Part shown: positions 17,221 through 26,791 of the stretch, piece by piece | How the letters are laid out: every line of letters starts with the position of its first letter | Position numbering within the stretch: the first letter of the stretch is position 1 | From: CAYJXA01 sp964404595 | Lineage (GTDB): Archaea > Nanobdellota > Nanobdellia > Woesearchaeales > GW2011-AR9 | Reading direction: 5' to 3' | Assembly (NCBI GenBank): GCA_964404595.1 | Contig: CAYOKQ010000005.1 | Location: 1-43,531 of the forward strand | DNA length: 43,531 bases | Position numbers and translations under genes: made by a program | The notes under the pieces: model-generated | What the model was told of the DNA's origin: nothing | What the model saw: the letters and a program-made list of their open reading frames with translations, nothing else | Database searches by the model: none

Positions 17221-18249
17221 ATGGGGTGTGTGATGAAAATATCTTTTTTACTTATAGCCATATTTATTGCTCTGGTTCCAATCATTACGGCTCAAGGAAT
17301 CACCATTCTTCCTGCTTCTGACAACGTAACGATTCCGGAAGCGGCCGGGCCAATAGCACCGCCTGAAGCTCAGCCGGAAGTTCCGGTTCCATCTGTTGAG
17401 CAGCCATCTTCTCCAGCTTTACCTACACCAGAGCAGCCAAGTCTTCTTCAAACTTTCCTAACTTTAATAACTGATAAAGTAGAAATCCTTCGTGGCGAAT
17501 TATTACAAATCAAAGCTATTTTGACCGATGAACAACAAACACCGCTCGCTGAAAAAGAAATTTCGTTTTATGCCAATGATGAAGAAATAGGACGAGAGTT
17601 CACCAATGAGCAGGGCGAAGCCATGATTTTCTGGGATACAACTCCTTTTTCACCCGGAAGCTATCGTATAAAGGCAGCATATGCTGGTGATAGTACTCAT
17701 GCTCAGGATTCTATTGCATCGAGTGTGATGGTGAAGGAAGCTCAAAATCAAATAACAGCGCAGGTAGTAGCAGAACCTGCGGCCGTACAGGAAGTAGAAA
17801 ACTGTGCCGACATTATTGTGCGTGAACCACACACGGTGATGGAAACATGTACCACGCAGGTCACAAAAATGATATGCTCTGATGAACCCATGAACCAAAG
17901 CTGCAATAATGAAATTCGCATGGTAGAATACACCTGCAATCCTCGTCTGGAAATAAGAGAGCGAACCGAACGAGCATGCCGCACTACTGCAATTGTGGTT
18001 AACAATGTAGTGAGAATTAACATCGATGATTACGTGTGTTCTACTACGGAAGCAGAAGTAATAACCGTGCTCTGTGACAGTCGGCTCGATGGCAATGGTG
18101 ATGGAGAATGCTCTTCCGGCGAGAGTTGCATGCGTTTTACTATTGATGGAAGCACGATAACGAAGGAAGAAAAAAATTCCCGTGATGATTTTGTTGCTGA
18201 GGATGAAGACTATTTCTTGGATGAAGCGACCGTGGAGGATGTGCAGTGA
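17221..18249 (+). CDS. Secreted Ig-like, cysteine-rich surface protein
   Basis: A 342-aa protein with an N-terminal signal peptide (KISFLLIAIFIALVPIITAQ), a Pro/Glu-rich stretch (about 40-85), one Ig-like domain (about 88-175, LTDKVEILRGELLQIKAI to YAGDSTHAQDS, resembling bacterial Ig-like/Big_3 domains), then a cysteine-rich domain (about 190-300) with at least eight Cys. That domain contains LDGNGDGECSSGESC, a D-x-N-x-D-G calcium loop as in EF-hand or dockerin modules. The acidic tail follows. ATG 17221 fits the TATA spacing; ATG 17233 is an alternative. Its stop overlaps the next GTG start (GTGA), so it is coupled to the following secreted protein and the Rhs shell. Confidence 0.78.
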   Translation: MGCVMKISFLLIAIFIALVPIITAQGITILPASDNVTIPEAAGPIAPPEAQPEVPVPSVEQPSSPALPTPEQPSLLQTFLTLITDKVEILRGELLQIKAILTDEQQTPLAEKEISFYANDEEIGREFTNEQGEAMIFWDTTPFSPGSYRIKAAYAGDSTHAQDSIASSVMVKEAQNQITAQVVAEPAAVQEVENCADIIVREPHTVMETCTTQVTKMICSDEPMNQSCNNEIRMVEYTCNPRLEIRERTERACRTTAIVVNNVVRINIDDYVCSTTEAEVITVLCDSRLDGNGDGECSSGESCMRFTIDGSTITKEEKNSRDDFVAEDEDYFLDEATVEDVQ

Positions 18250-19424
18250 AAAAATATTTCATATATTTTCTGATGCTGCTGGCATTAGTGACTATCGTTC
18301 TCGCAGCTGATATTATCGTCACTCACGATCAAACCCTTCCCGACAATCAAGCGGGAGAAAATACTATCCGTGGCTTTATCGTTTCTATTAATTCCTCTCC
18401 AAATATCAATTATACACTTACCAATATCACTAAACATAGTTCGGTCACTTGTACGAACGCTTTTGTCTATAACCTCACTGGAGCCGGGATATCTGGGTTT
18501 AGTGTGGGAAATGTAAGTTTTGTCGGTGATGCTGCCTGGATGAATTTTACTCTTCGTGCCGGGCATAATTATGCCATTGGCTGCGGCGTGAATGGTGATG
18601 GCGGCACCTATACCATGCAGGGAAATTTTGGTTCTGGAACGTTGCCTGATGACCGCAAGGAATTACAGTGGAATACTTCCTTCTACCGATTAGGAACCGG
18701 AAGCAAAGACATAAATCGTGTGGATGTTGGTGCATATAATATTTTGAATATTAATGTGAATAATGGTACTGTACCTGCTTCTCCTATTCCCCTGGTAACC
18801 GCAATTAATTGCACAGTCTGTAATGTTCCTGCTGGCGATACAACCGAACCATATACTACGTCGGATACTACTCCTACTTTTAGTCTCACTACTGATACCG
18901 ATGCTACCTGTCGGATAGGAGCTACTAATGTGAATTATTCTACTATGGGTAGTTCTCGCAATTGTGCAACCACGGGCAGTACCAGTCATACCTGTACTTT
19001 AACCACACAAGATGAACTAGGCACCTCCAATCCTACTATTTATGCAAGTTGTGCTGCCGGTGACACCGAAACAGTCAGCAACAGCAGCGCCAAGCTACCG
19101 ATGGATATTACCAGATTGAGTACCACGATTCTTGATGCTTTAGATCAGGGCATTCAGACCAGTTTAGTATGGCCCGGTGCTACTATATATAGTAGTCAAC
19201 AAGTGTATTTGAGAAATCTCGCTAATACTCAAGCCCTCGGAACGGTGGACCGAGTAGTTGTCTCTGGCAGCCAGCGCTGGATATTCAATGTTGGTTCGGA
19301 CACCGAAGCACCGTTAGGATTATTTAATATTACACCGGCGGTATATTCTTTGGAATTGATCAATGTTTCTTCAAGCAATATTCAAAGTAAAGTTTCGGCA
19401 CTCATTAACGCGACGAAGAGGTAA
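18246..19424 (+). CDS. Secreted sequon-rich surface protein of unknown function
   Basis: A 392-aa protein starting at GTG 18246 (GTGA overlap with the gene before). It has a signal peptide (KKYFIYFLMLLALVTIVLA, then AD), many N-x-S/T sequons, a beta-rich N-terminal half, a middle region with paired cysteines (NCTVCN, ATCRIG, NCATTG, HTCTL, SCAAG) resembling archaeal repeats of the kind that begin 'DTTPTFSLTTDTDATCRIG', and a C-terminal beta domain. No enzyme motif is visible. It ends 3 nt before the Rhs shell gene and is therefore probably made with it, perhaps as a surface partner (inference). Confidence 0.72.
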   Translation: MKKYFIYFLMLLALVTIVLAADIIVTHDQTLPDNQAGENTIRGFIVSINSSPNINYTLTNITKHSSVTCTNAFVYNLTGAGISGFSVGNVSFVGDAAWMNFTLRAGHNYAIGCGVNGDGGTYTMQGNFGSGTLPDDRKELQWNTSFYRLGTGSKDINRVDVGAYNILNINVNNGTVPASPIPLVTAINCTVCNVPAGDTTEPYTTSDTTPTFSLTTDTDATCRIGATNVNYSTMGSSRNCATTGSTSHTCTLTTQDELGTSNPTIYASCAAGDTETVSNSSAKLPMDITRLSTTILDALDQGIQTSLVWPGATIYSSQQVYLRNLANTQALGTVDRVVVSGSQRWIFNVGSDTEAPLGLFNITPAVYSLELINVSSSNIQSKVSALINATKR

Positions 19425-19427
19425 CGC

Positions 19428-22400
19428 ATGTGGAAATACTTTTCTTTATTTCTGCTGTTTTTGATCATAGTACCTCTTGCTCTCGCGACAGTGCAAGACC
19501 CTTTTCGCCCCTATATCCATAAAGCATCGGTTCCTGAAAGTCCTAAATTGCAGGTATTTGGCGATTATGAAACACTGCTGTTTCCCGGCGCGGCCACGTA
19601 TACATATCCGTTGATTTTTCCCAAAGGCACAAATAACCTTCAGCCACCTTTACAATTAACCTATAACAGCCAGTTGATGAAGCAGCGGCCTTCTGTTGTT
19701 GGCGCCGGCTGGAGTTTGACCGATAATTCCATTTTAAGAAATATTAATTTTACTCCTGGAAATATCAGTGACGATTATTTTATTGTCTCTTTGGAAGGAA
19801 GCATGCACAAATTAACCTACAGCCCTTCCGAGCGATTATGGCATACTGCTCAAGAGACATTTATGAGAGTAGAAAATAAGTCTGGTGCAGCCCATGGCAA
19901 TAACACCTACTGGCTGATCACCAGAAAAGATGGAAAAAAATATCGTTTTGGGTATAATAGCGATTCTGAACTGCCATCCAATACCGGCAAAAATTATTCC
20001 GTTAGATGGAGTTTGGATAGGATTGAGGATACGTTTGGCAATTCTATCCACTATACGTATTTGGAAAATCCTTTTTTTAATGACACTGGTGCGGTGTATG
20101 TACATTCTATACTCTATAACAATGATTCCCAACGAGCAGTCTATTTTTCGTATGAAAACAATACTCGCCCTGACCGACGAAGAGTGTTTGAACAGGGAAA
20201 CGAATTGGAGGAAACAAGGCGACTGATCGACATTTCGATTTTTGCAGAGCAGGAATTGGTGCGGCGATATAATTTCACCTATGTAACTCTCAATCCGGCT
20301 CTTTCTACCCTTTCTCAAATACAAGATATTGGTGCGGATAATACGTCGGTCTGGTATGCCCTTTCATTTGAATATTATCTCCCAGAAGTTGGTTATAAGA
20401 ATGAAACAACAGAATGGGAACCTCCGGCACTCTTTTCTGATAACAGCCGGACTGATTTTGGAGTACGTCTGGAAGATGTGAATAATGACGGTTTTGTTGA
20501 TGTAGTGCTGGGACGAGCGAGCACTAGTAATAATAGCATCTACATTAACAATAAAACCAATGGCTGGACGCTGGATAATAATTGGAAATTACCTTATTAT
20601 ATTGTCGATGGCAGTGCCCAGGAGAATGGCATTCGTTTTGGCCATGTTGATGATGATGGAATGATTGATCTGCTGCGCTCTCGGCAAGGCTTTGCCCGAG
20701 AAGTCTATTTGAATAACAGGAGCGGATGGCGAAATGCCACTGCCAATTGGACTATTCCCGTCAATTTGGTGGATGATGTAGGCAGGGATGTGGGAACACA
20801 GGTGGTAGATATCACCGGGGAAGGCAGGGTAGATATTATTTTTGCTCAAAATGGCAACCGGCACGTGTATATCAACAATGGCTCTGGCTGGAAGAATAGT
20901 ACAGAATGGATATTTCCTACCGATTTAACCAATGTTGATCGAGATGATCAAGGAGTGCGGCTCATCGATTTGAATAGTGATGGTCTGATCGATATTTTTC
21001 GGTCAGGGTATTATTCCGGGAAAAGCACTTGGCTCAATAACGGTACGGGATTCGTCAATGCTTCATATTATGATGCGCCAGTGGTATTTACGACGATTAC
21101 ACATGACGATGCCGGCATTCGATTTTTGGATGTCAATAATGATGGATTGCCCGATGTCATTGAAGCGTTTTATAATGGCACGGCTACCAGCAGCGGGGCG
21201 TGGCTTAACACTGGACGAGGCTGGCTGCGCAACGACAGCTGGGGATCGCCGGAATATTTTACCAGCGGCGGACTTAATCAGGGAAGGCGGATTGCGGATA
21301 TTACCGGTGATGGCTTTGGAGATATTATGGTTGCGCAGGATAGTGCGGCGCAGCAAAATTCCTGGACTAAGAATGCGACGTTTCCGTATCTGTTGAAAAA
21401 AGTAGTGCATGAGTATGGCGGAATGACTGCTATCAATTATACTACGTCTACTCGATTTAATAACAGTGATGATTTGGGCTTTAACGTGTTTGTGGTGTTA
21501 AATGTCACGACGAATAATAGCATGAATGGGTCTTTTTCTTCCGTGGGTTCGGTAGTGACGAATTATTCCTTTGGGAAATACGATTTTGCTGCGCAGGAAT
21601 TTCTGGGTTTTGGACTGGCGGTGGAGAAGAAGATTTCAGGTGAGGTGTGGCATTATTTCCATCAGGATATTGCACGGAAAGGGAAGGAATATCGGACGGA
21701 GGTTTTTGATCTGAACAATTCTTTATTTTCGGCTATGTCGCATGAATTTGTGTCAGTGCGGTCTTCGGTAGGGAGTGATAATGTAACGCTGCGTTCGACG
21801 TCTTCCTATACGCATGATGGGAATAGGACTGATCCTAAAGTTGTGAATGTGACGTATGCGTATGATAGCTTTGGGAATGTTATAGGCAAAGTGGAATTGG
21901 GCGAGGTTGCCGTTGTTGGTGATGAACGCTTGTATAATTATTCCTATGCACTGAATAAAGAGTATTGGATAGTGGATAGGATAAGCAGTGCGAAGACTTT
22001 TGATGCTGTTGGGAATAAAGTGAAGGATACTTTGTTTTACTATGATTCTCTTGGCTATGGTGGTTTGGGCAGTAATGGCGCTTTGACCAAGAAAGAAGAG
22101 TGGAATAATCAGGGGAATAATAGTTTTACTTATTTAGAGTATGATAATTATGGGAATGTGAAAAAGCAGACAGATTCTCTGGGGAATTCCCAAAGTTATA
22201 GTTATGATTCTGCGCATACGTATCTGGTTTCGTCTTCCAATGCAGTAGGGCATGTCACATTATATAGTTATGACCTAGGAACAGGAAACTTGCAGTCTAC
22301 GGAGAAAAATGGAATTAAAACAAGCTATGAGTACGATACTTTTGGTCGTATTGTGAAAGAAATTCAGCCTTTGGATTCCGTTCATGCGCCAACTAAAAAG

Positions 22401-23642
22401 TATACTTATAATTTGGACGGTGTTGCGCCGGAAAATATTGTCGTAGAATTGAAGAACAATGCAAATTATACTGTCGTGCGCTATTATTACGATGGGTTTG
22501 CGCAATTAGTGCAGCTCAAGAATGATATTGAGGATAGCACGCAAGTTGTGAAGAATATTTTTTATGATGGGTTGGGAAGGGTGAAGGCGGAGGAGAATCC
22601 TTATTTTGCAAATACGTCGAGTGCTATATCTAATCTCACTGATGCAGCGAATACGACGTATTCATATGATGCTTTGGATAGAGTAATTGGTGTTCGCAAT
22701 CCTGACGGTACAACGAAGAATATTACCTACTCACGTTGGAACATCACCGACTTCGACGAGAATGGGAATAGGATACAATATATGTTGGATGGTTTTGGGC
22801 AGATCAGTAATGTGACTGAACATTATAATGATCCTTTCATATTTATCAATGAAAGTTATGTGACTTCGTATCGATATGATACGAATGGGAATTTGGTGAA
22901 GATTACTGATACGTTAGGCAACCAATTCAAATTTGGGTATGATTCATTAAATCGTAAAATATCCATGGACGATCCAGATTTGGGCCATTGGGATTATAGG
23001 TATGATCAGAATGGAAATTTGATTCGGCAGAACGATAGCCGGAATAAACCAATTACCCTTACGTATGACGCTTTAAATCGTGTGATTATCAAAAATTCCA
23101 GTGATGTAAACATTACGTTTGGCTATGACCAGCAGTATCAAGGGACTTTGAGTAATATCAGCATGAGAACCGTGAATATGACCTATAAATATGATCAGAG
23201 ATTAAGAACCACCAAAGAAACGAAAATAATCAACGGGCTTACGTTTGAAACAAAATTCTTCTATGATTCACAAAATAGAGTTATTTCCAAAGAAGGGTTG
23301 AGTGAATTAGACTTCATCTACAACCTTCAAGGCAAAGTCCAACAAATCCCCAATTACATCCCAGAAGCCAATTACAACGCCTTTGGCAGCATTTTAAACC
23401 GCACCTACGCAAATACCTTAATCCAAAATTTCAGCTACAATGCGCAAAATAACCGCCTTACCACCATCCGTATTCCCTCAGTGCAGAATTTAGCCTACAC
23501 CTACGATTCTGTTGGCAACATCCTCACCATCACCGATGCTCAAAACAATAGAGATCATACCTTAACCTACGACACTTGGGCCAGACCGATTCACCTACGC
23601 CTACAACCCCACCGGAAATATCTTAAAAATAGTGCGAAATAA
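19428..23642 (+). CDS. Secreted Rhs/Tc-toxin B-like shell protein, 3' end frameshifted
   Basis: A 1404-aa protein. Residues 1-20 are a signal peptide. Residues about 40-105 match the SpvB N-terminal plan (GAATYTYPLIFPKGTNN, then LQLTYNS and GAGWSLTDNSILR). About 340-640 hold six FG-GAP/VCBS repeats with calcium loops such as DVNNDGFVDV, DVDDDGMID-like and DITGDGFGDI. About 650-770 resembles the TcdB middle region (KKVVHEYGGMTAINYTT, AAQEFLGFGLAVE). From about 800 to 1390 there are many YD repeats (YDSFGNV, YDALDRV, YDQNGNLI). This is the order of the Tc-toxin TcB half-cocoon. Compared with the second copy at 33022-35790, 26 nt are missing after 23576, so the last 22 residues are out of frame and the Ig-like modules are cut off. 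Confidence 0.88.
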   Translation: MWKYFSLFLLFLIIVPLALATVQDPFRPYIHKASVPESPKLQVFGDYETLLFPGAATYTYPLIFPKGTNNLQPPLQLTYNSQLMKQRPSVVGAGWSLTDNSILRNINFTPGNISDDYFIVSLEGSMHKLTYSPSERLWHTAQETFMRVENKSGAAHGNNTYWLITRKDGKKYRFGYNSDSELPSNTGKNYSVRWSLDRIEDTFGNSIHYTYLENPFFNDTGAVYVHSILYNNDSQRAVYFSYENNTRPDRRRVFEQGNELEETRRLIDISIFAEQELVRRYNFTYVTLNPALSTLSQIQDIGADNTSVWYALSFEYYLPEVGYKNETTEWEPPALFSDNSRTDFGVRLEDVNNDGFVDVVLGRASTSNNSIYINNKTNGWTLDNNWKLPYYIVDGSAQENGIRFGHVDDDGMIDLLRSRQGFAREVYLNNRSGWRNATANWTIPVNLVDDVGRDVGTQVVDITGEGRVDIIFAQNGNRHVYINNGSGWKNSTEWIFPTDLTNVDRDDQGVRLIDLNSDGLIDIFRSGYYSGKSTWLNNGTGFVNASYYDAPVVFTTITHDDAGIRFLDVNNDGLPDVIEAFYNGTATSSGAWLNTGRGWLRNDSWGSPEYFTSGGLNQGRRIADITGDGFGDIMVAQDSAAQQNSWTKNATFPYLLKKVVHEYGGMTAINYTTSTRFNNSDDLGFNVFVVLNVTTNNSMNGSFSSVGSVVTNYSFGKYDFAAQEFLGFGLAVEKKISGEVWHYFHQDIARKGKEYRTEVFDLNNSLFSAMSHEFVSVRSSVGSDNVTLRSTSSYTHDGNRTDPKVVNVTYAYDSFGNVIGKVELGEVAVVGDERLYNYSYALNKEYWIVDRISSAKTFDAVGNKVKDTLFYYDSLGYGGLGSNGALTKKEEWNNQGNNSFTYLEYDNYGNVKKQTDSLGNSQSYSYDSAHTYLVSSSNAVGHVTLYSYDLGTGNLQSTEKNGIKTSYEYDTFGRIVKEIQPLDSVHAPTKKYTYNLDGVAPENIVVELKNNANYTVVRYYYDGFAQLVQLKNDIEDSTQVVKNIFYDGLGRVKAEENPYFANTSSAISNLTDAANTTYSYDALDRVIGVRNPDGTTKNITYSRWNITDFDENGNRIQYMLDGFGQISNVTEHYNDPFIFINESYVTSYRYDTNGNLVKITDTLGNQFKFGYDSLNRKISMDDPDLGHWDYRYDQNGNLIRQNDSRNKPITLTYDALNRVIIKNSSDVNITFGYDQQYQGTLSNISMRTVNMTYKYDQRLRTTKETKIINGLTFETKFFYDSQNRVISKEGLSELDFIYNLQGKVQQIPNYIPEANYNAFGSILNRTYANTLIQNFSYNAQNNRLTTIRIPSVQNLAYTYDSVGNILTITDAQNNRDHTLTYDTWARPIHLRLQPHRKYLKNSAK

Positions 23643-25095
23643 CAACGAATCCAAGAAATTTGTCTATAACGATCTGGCCCATGCACCGTCACAAGTGGTA
23701 GAAGGCTCTGCTGGGATTGATGTCTATCACCTGCAGGAGATAAATTCTACCAATAAGAGTAGAACAGTCGAGTTTTACTTAGTTAATGATCAAAACCAAA
23801 CCGTCGCCGTCAATTATACCGTCCATTTTGGTGATGGTTCCAGCTTTGTCAATAGCAGTAGCACCATTGTTAGTGATTATCTCCGAGCCAGTACAAATCA
23901 CACCTACGCCACCGGTGGACAATACGACATTAACGTCAGCATTACTTCCAGCGGTACTAATGATCAACAGCAAATTACTCCAACATTCGGCCTTCTGGCC
24001 CAGAATCTCACCATCATCAGCCAAAATATCAGCAATATCACTTTTGGTTTTACCATCAAAAATTCCATGACAAATCAAATGGCCGAGAATGTCAGCTGGA
24101 ATTGCAGCAATGGTGTGAGGGCAGATGCTGCGGTGAATTTGAGCGGCAGTCAGAGTGTGTTTAATTATGTATATTACAACTTCAGCAGACCAGGAAGTTT
24201 TGATTTCAGTTGCACCGGCACTTCTTTGGATGGAACGGATAGTGCCACCGCGGCAGTTACCGTGCCGGGTTTGGTAGTCGAGAATTATAATATTGTATCG
24301 GAAAATATCTCCCAGCGAATAATTGGATTTGAAGTGAAGAATTATTTCCATCCTTTGAGCACAGCCATTAATGTGACTACGGAAGGAGCTTCTTTTGTAA
24401 GTTCCTCGTTCAACTTGAGTACAGATCAGAATGTCATGGCTTTTGTGGAATTGAATTATACCACTGATGGTGTGAAAACAATTACTCTTCTGGCATCGGG
24501 ACAGAATGTCAATACTACCTCTGTGCAAACAATTGATCTTTTACCTGTTACGATTGAGAATTATCAACGGTTAATCGAGAATAGTACCAGAAAGATATTC
24601 TTTTTTGATGTGAAGAATAATTGGGTCAATGGCACTTCCATACGATGGAACATTACTGACCCAGCATTAAACGGTACTGCTTCCTTGGCCTTAAACTCAT
24701 CCTTAATGGTCATGATTGAGCATAATTATACCACGCAGGGAGTCAAAGCGCCGGTTATCAGTGCTGCGGCTTTAACTGCCTGGGATACAGTCTATGATTA
24801 TTTCACCATTAAACCTATCGAATTATGGCAGTTGAATACTTTAAGTGACTCTCAATTAGGGGCGGTGGTTGAATTGGTGATCAAAAATAATATGAATCAT
24901 TCACAGAATTTCAGCTGGCGGTTTGATTCGGGTGTAGAGAACATTACTTCCACGCAGAATATTCAATTACAAAATAGTTCTCCTATTTTTGTGTATATTG
25001 GATTTAATTATTCCACTGCGGGAGTGTATGGGACAAATGCGGTGGTAAATTCAAGTATATTTAGCGATAATCAAAGTGGAGTGGTGGTCAATTGA
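23632..25095 (+). CDS. Separated 3' part of the shell gene: five Ig/PKD-like sequon-rich modules
   Basis: An open frame of 487 aa that continues the shell protein in another frame after the 26-nt deletion; the nucleotides just upstream (from 23577) still encode GPDRFTYAYNPTGN in this frame. It contains five beta modules of about 90 aa, the first PKD-like (VNYTVHFGDGSSF, NHTYATGGQYDINVSI), the others sharing a pattern of I-S-x-N-I-S, F-x-V-K-N and N-Y-T/S-x-x-G-V. N-x-S/T sequons are very frequent. It probably forms a glycosylated stalk. GTG 23632 could start translation but there is no signal peptide, so the piece would not be exported alone. It ends in a TTGA overlap with the next gene. Confidence 0.8.
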   Translation: MRNNNESKKFVYNDLAHAPSQVVEGSAGIDVYHLQEINSTNKSRTVEFYLVNDQNQTVAVNYTVHFGDGSSFVNSSSTIVSDYLRASTNHTYATGGQYDINVSITSSGTNDQQQITPTFGLLAQNLTIISQNISNITFGFTIKNSMTNQMAENVSWNCSNGVRADAAVNLSGSQSVFNYVYYNFSRPGSFDFSCTGTSLDGTDSATAAVTVPGLVVENYNIVSENISQRIIGFEVKNYFHPLSTAINVTTEGASFVSSSFNLSTDQNVMAFVELNYTTDGVKTITLLASGQNVNTTSVQTIDLLPVTIENYQRLIENSTRKIFFFDVKNNWVNGTSIRWNITDPALNGTASLALNSSLMVMIEHNYTTQGVKAPVISAAALTAWDTVYDYFTIKPIELWQLNTLSDSQLGAVVELVIKNNMNHSQNFSWRFDSGVENITSTQNIQLQNSSPIFVYIGFNYSTAGVYGTNAVVNSSIFSDNQSGVVVN

Positions 25096-26342
25096 AAACT
25101 AACCAGTGGATAGGAATTGGACTATTCTTGATGTGCTTAGTTATTACTTTGCCGGTGGTTCATGCGGGAACGTTAAATTTGCAGTATGATACTAATGGTA
25201 ACTTAATTACAGGTGATGGCAGGTTTAGGGTGTATAACACGCTGAATCAGCTCGCTGAAGTTAGGAATGGAAGTGCGAGTGATGGTACGCTTCTCGAGGA
25301 TTACGTCTATCATCCAACGGAGGAAAGGATTTTGGTGAAGAAGGTATACGAAGCCGGTGCGGTTAAAGATACAGTGTATTATGTGGATGAGAATTTTGTG
25401 AGAGTTGTAAATTCTTCGGGAACTTACGATTATACGTATGTCAAGCATGAAGGACAGCTGGTAGCACAGTTGAATCCGGATGGGACGAAGTACTTTGTGC
25501 ATGGGGATCATCTTGGTTCTACATCTGCAATTACGGATGAAAGCAGCAGAATAATAGAGAATACAACTTATACCCCCCATGGGGAAATTTTAAGTGGAGG
25601 CGCAGTTTCTCGGTTTGATTACACCGGCAAGGAATACAGTACTGTTGTTGGTGATTATGATTATAACTTTAGAAAGTTAAAGCCTGAATGGGCCATTTTT
25701 ACACAGCCAGACAGTTTATTGCCTAATGTCTACGATCCGCAGCAGTTGAATAGGTATTCGTACGCGAGAAATAATCCGTATACGTATAAGGATGAAAACG
25801 GACATATTGCAGTGGCCGCCGTTGTATTAGCTGGTTTTTTTATTTTTAGTGTAGTTGTAGGAGTATTGGCATTTATTGAGGTTGCCAGAACTGGAGACAC
25901 ATCACTGCTTAAAAGGGGAATAGATAGTAATCTAGGGAAAGAGACCGGCAAAGATATTTTGGGCAGTAAACAACAAGCAGAAGAAATTCCTAGCGCTTCA
26001 GAAAATTTACAAATTATCAATAAGGCAGCAGATAATGCAAATGTTGCTGAACAGATTAAAATAAACGCGCTTGATCCACAATCAATAGAGATACCTTCAG
26101 AATTACCAACACTCGATGACCAAAAGAAAAAAGAAGAAAATATACCTTTGGGTGGCTACAGAAAAACCCAAGTTGACGAAAAAGGACAGGCATATGTGGT
26201 GACTTTTAATAAAAAAGGTCAAGAAGTCAGTAGAACATCGACATCCAGCAGTTCTGGTCGTGACGATGGCAGCGCGGCAGCATTAAATCGTTACTGGAAA
26301 GACAGGAAGGCAAAGGAAAATAGTAAAAGAATAGGTACGTAG
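25092..26342 (+). CDS. Secreted Rhs-core protein with variable tip 1
   Basis: A 416-aa protein starting at TTG 25092, which overlaps the upstream TGA (TTGA). Residues 1-26 are a signal peptide (MKTNQWIGIGLFLMCLVITL, then PVVHAG). YD motifs (QYDTNGNLITGDG) lead into the Rhs-associated core: HEGQLVAQLNPDG, DHLGSTSAITD, DYTGKEY, and the closing LNRYSYARNNPYTYKDENGH at 219-238, equivalent to the NPxxxxDPxGL end of Rhs/TcC cores. The tip (239-416) differs from every other tip here: a TM helix (VAAVVLAGFFIFSVVVGVLA), a charged linker and a C-terminal GSAAALNRYWKDRK. Core class I. A small membrane-protein gene follows after 14 nt. Confidence 0.88.
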   Translation: MKTNQWIGIGLFLMCLVITLPVVHAGTLNLQYDTNGNLITGDGRFRVYNTLNQLAEVRNGSASDGTLLEDYVYHPTEERILVKKVYEAGAVKDTVYYVDENFVRVVNSSGTYDYTYVKHEGQLVAQLNPDGTKYFVHGDHLGSTSAITDESSRIIENTTYTPHGEILSGGAVSRFDYTGKEYSTVVGDYDYNFRKLKPEWAIFTQPDSLLPNVYDPQQLNRYSYARNNPYTYKDENGHIAVAAVVLAGFFIFSVVVGVLAFIEVARTGDTSLLKRGIDSNLGKETGKDILGSKQQAEEIPSASENLQIINKAADNANVAEQIKINALDPQSIEIPSELPTLDDQKKKEENIPLGGYRKTQVDEKGQAYVVTFNKKGQEVSRTSTSSSSGRDDGSAAALNRYWKDRKAKENSKRIGT

Positions 26343-26356
26343 GAGGCACAAATAAA

Positions 26357-26791
26357 ATGAATGGGCACAATTTAGAGTTCCTTAAAAAAAAGCATATTAA
26401 TATATCAGCTAAAATTTGCCTATTTTTTAGCTTGGGATTTTTATTGATCTTTTATATTTTCTCGCTAATATATTTGATAAATTACTCTTTGGCTGGGGAA
26501 TTAGTTAGACTATTTTATTTTAGATTAGCTTTTCAAAGCATAATTTGTTCTATTATAATCTACCTATTTTTTAGCCTTATGAAAAAGGATTACAAAATTA
26601 ACAAGTTAGCAATCCTCTTGGCATTAGTTTGCTTATACGAGGGTATCCTACTTATTATTACAAGATTAAGTTATAAAATTAATTTGTTGTCGGATTTAAT
26701 TAATTTGTTTTTTATTCTAGGATTATTAGCTTTTATTTCACTATCTTGGCTAGTTACAATATTATCTCAGTCTTCAAAATCAGAGAATTAA
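26357..26791 (+). CDS. Small polytopic membrane protein, candidate immunity protein 1
   Basis: A 144-aa protein with four predicted TM helices, charged ends and no family match known to me. A strong GGAGG (26342-26346) overlaps the stop of the tip gene, and the ATG is 10 nt further on, so the pair is cotranscribed. In Rhs and other polymorphic toxin loci the gene directly after a variable tip encodes the cognate immunity protein; by position that is the best guess. The AT-rich coding sequence differs visibly from the shell and core genes. Confidence 0.6.
   Translation: MNGHNLEFLKKKHINISAKICLFFSLGFLLIFYIFSLIYLINYSLAGELVRLFYFRLAFQSIICSIIIYLFFSLMKKDYKINKLAILLALVCLYEGILLIITRLSYKINLLSDLINLFFILGLLAFISLSWLVTILSQSSKSEN

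Noticed and set aside
19836..20324. 162-aa minus-strand open frame inside the shell gene
   Set aside because: Antisense to a well-supported SpvB-like coding region; composition is that of a reversed reading frame.
23571..23642. Programmed frameshift between the shell and the stalk
   Set aside because: The second copy has 26 extra nt at this place that keep one frame; a deletion explains the frame change and no slippery heptamer is seen at the site.
23779..24528. 249-aa minus-strand open frame, with a similar 190-aa one at 34474-35046
   Set aside because: Both are antisense to the Ig-like stalk modules and appear in both copies because the sense sequence is conserved. No promoter, ribosome site or protein motif; treated as shadows.
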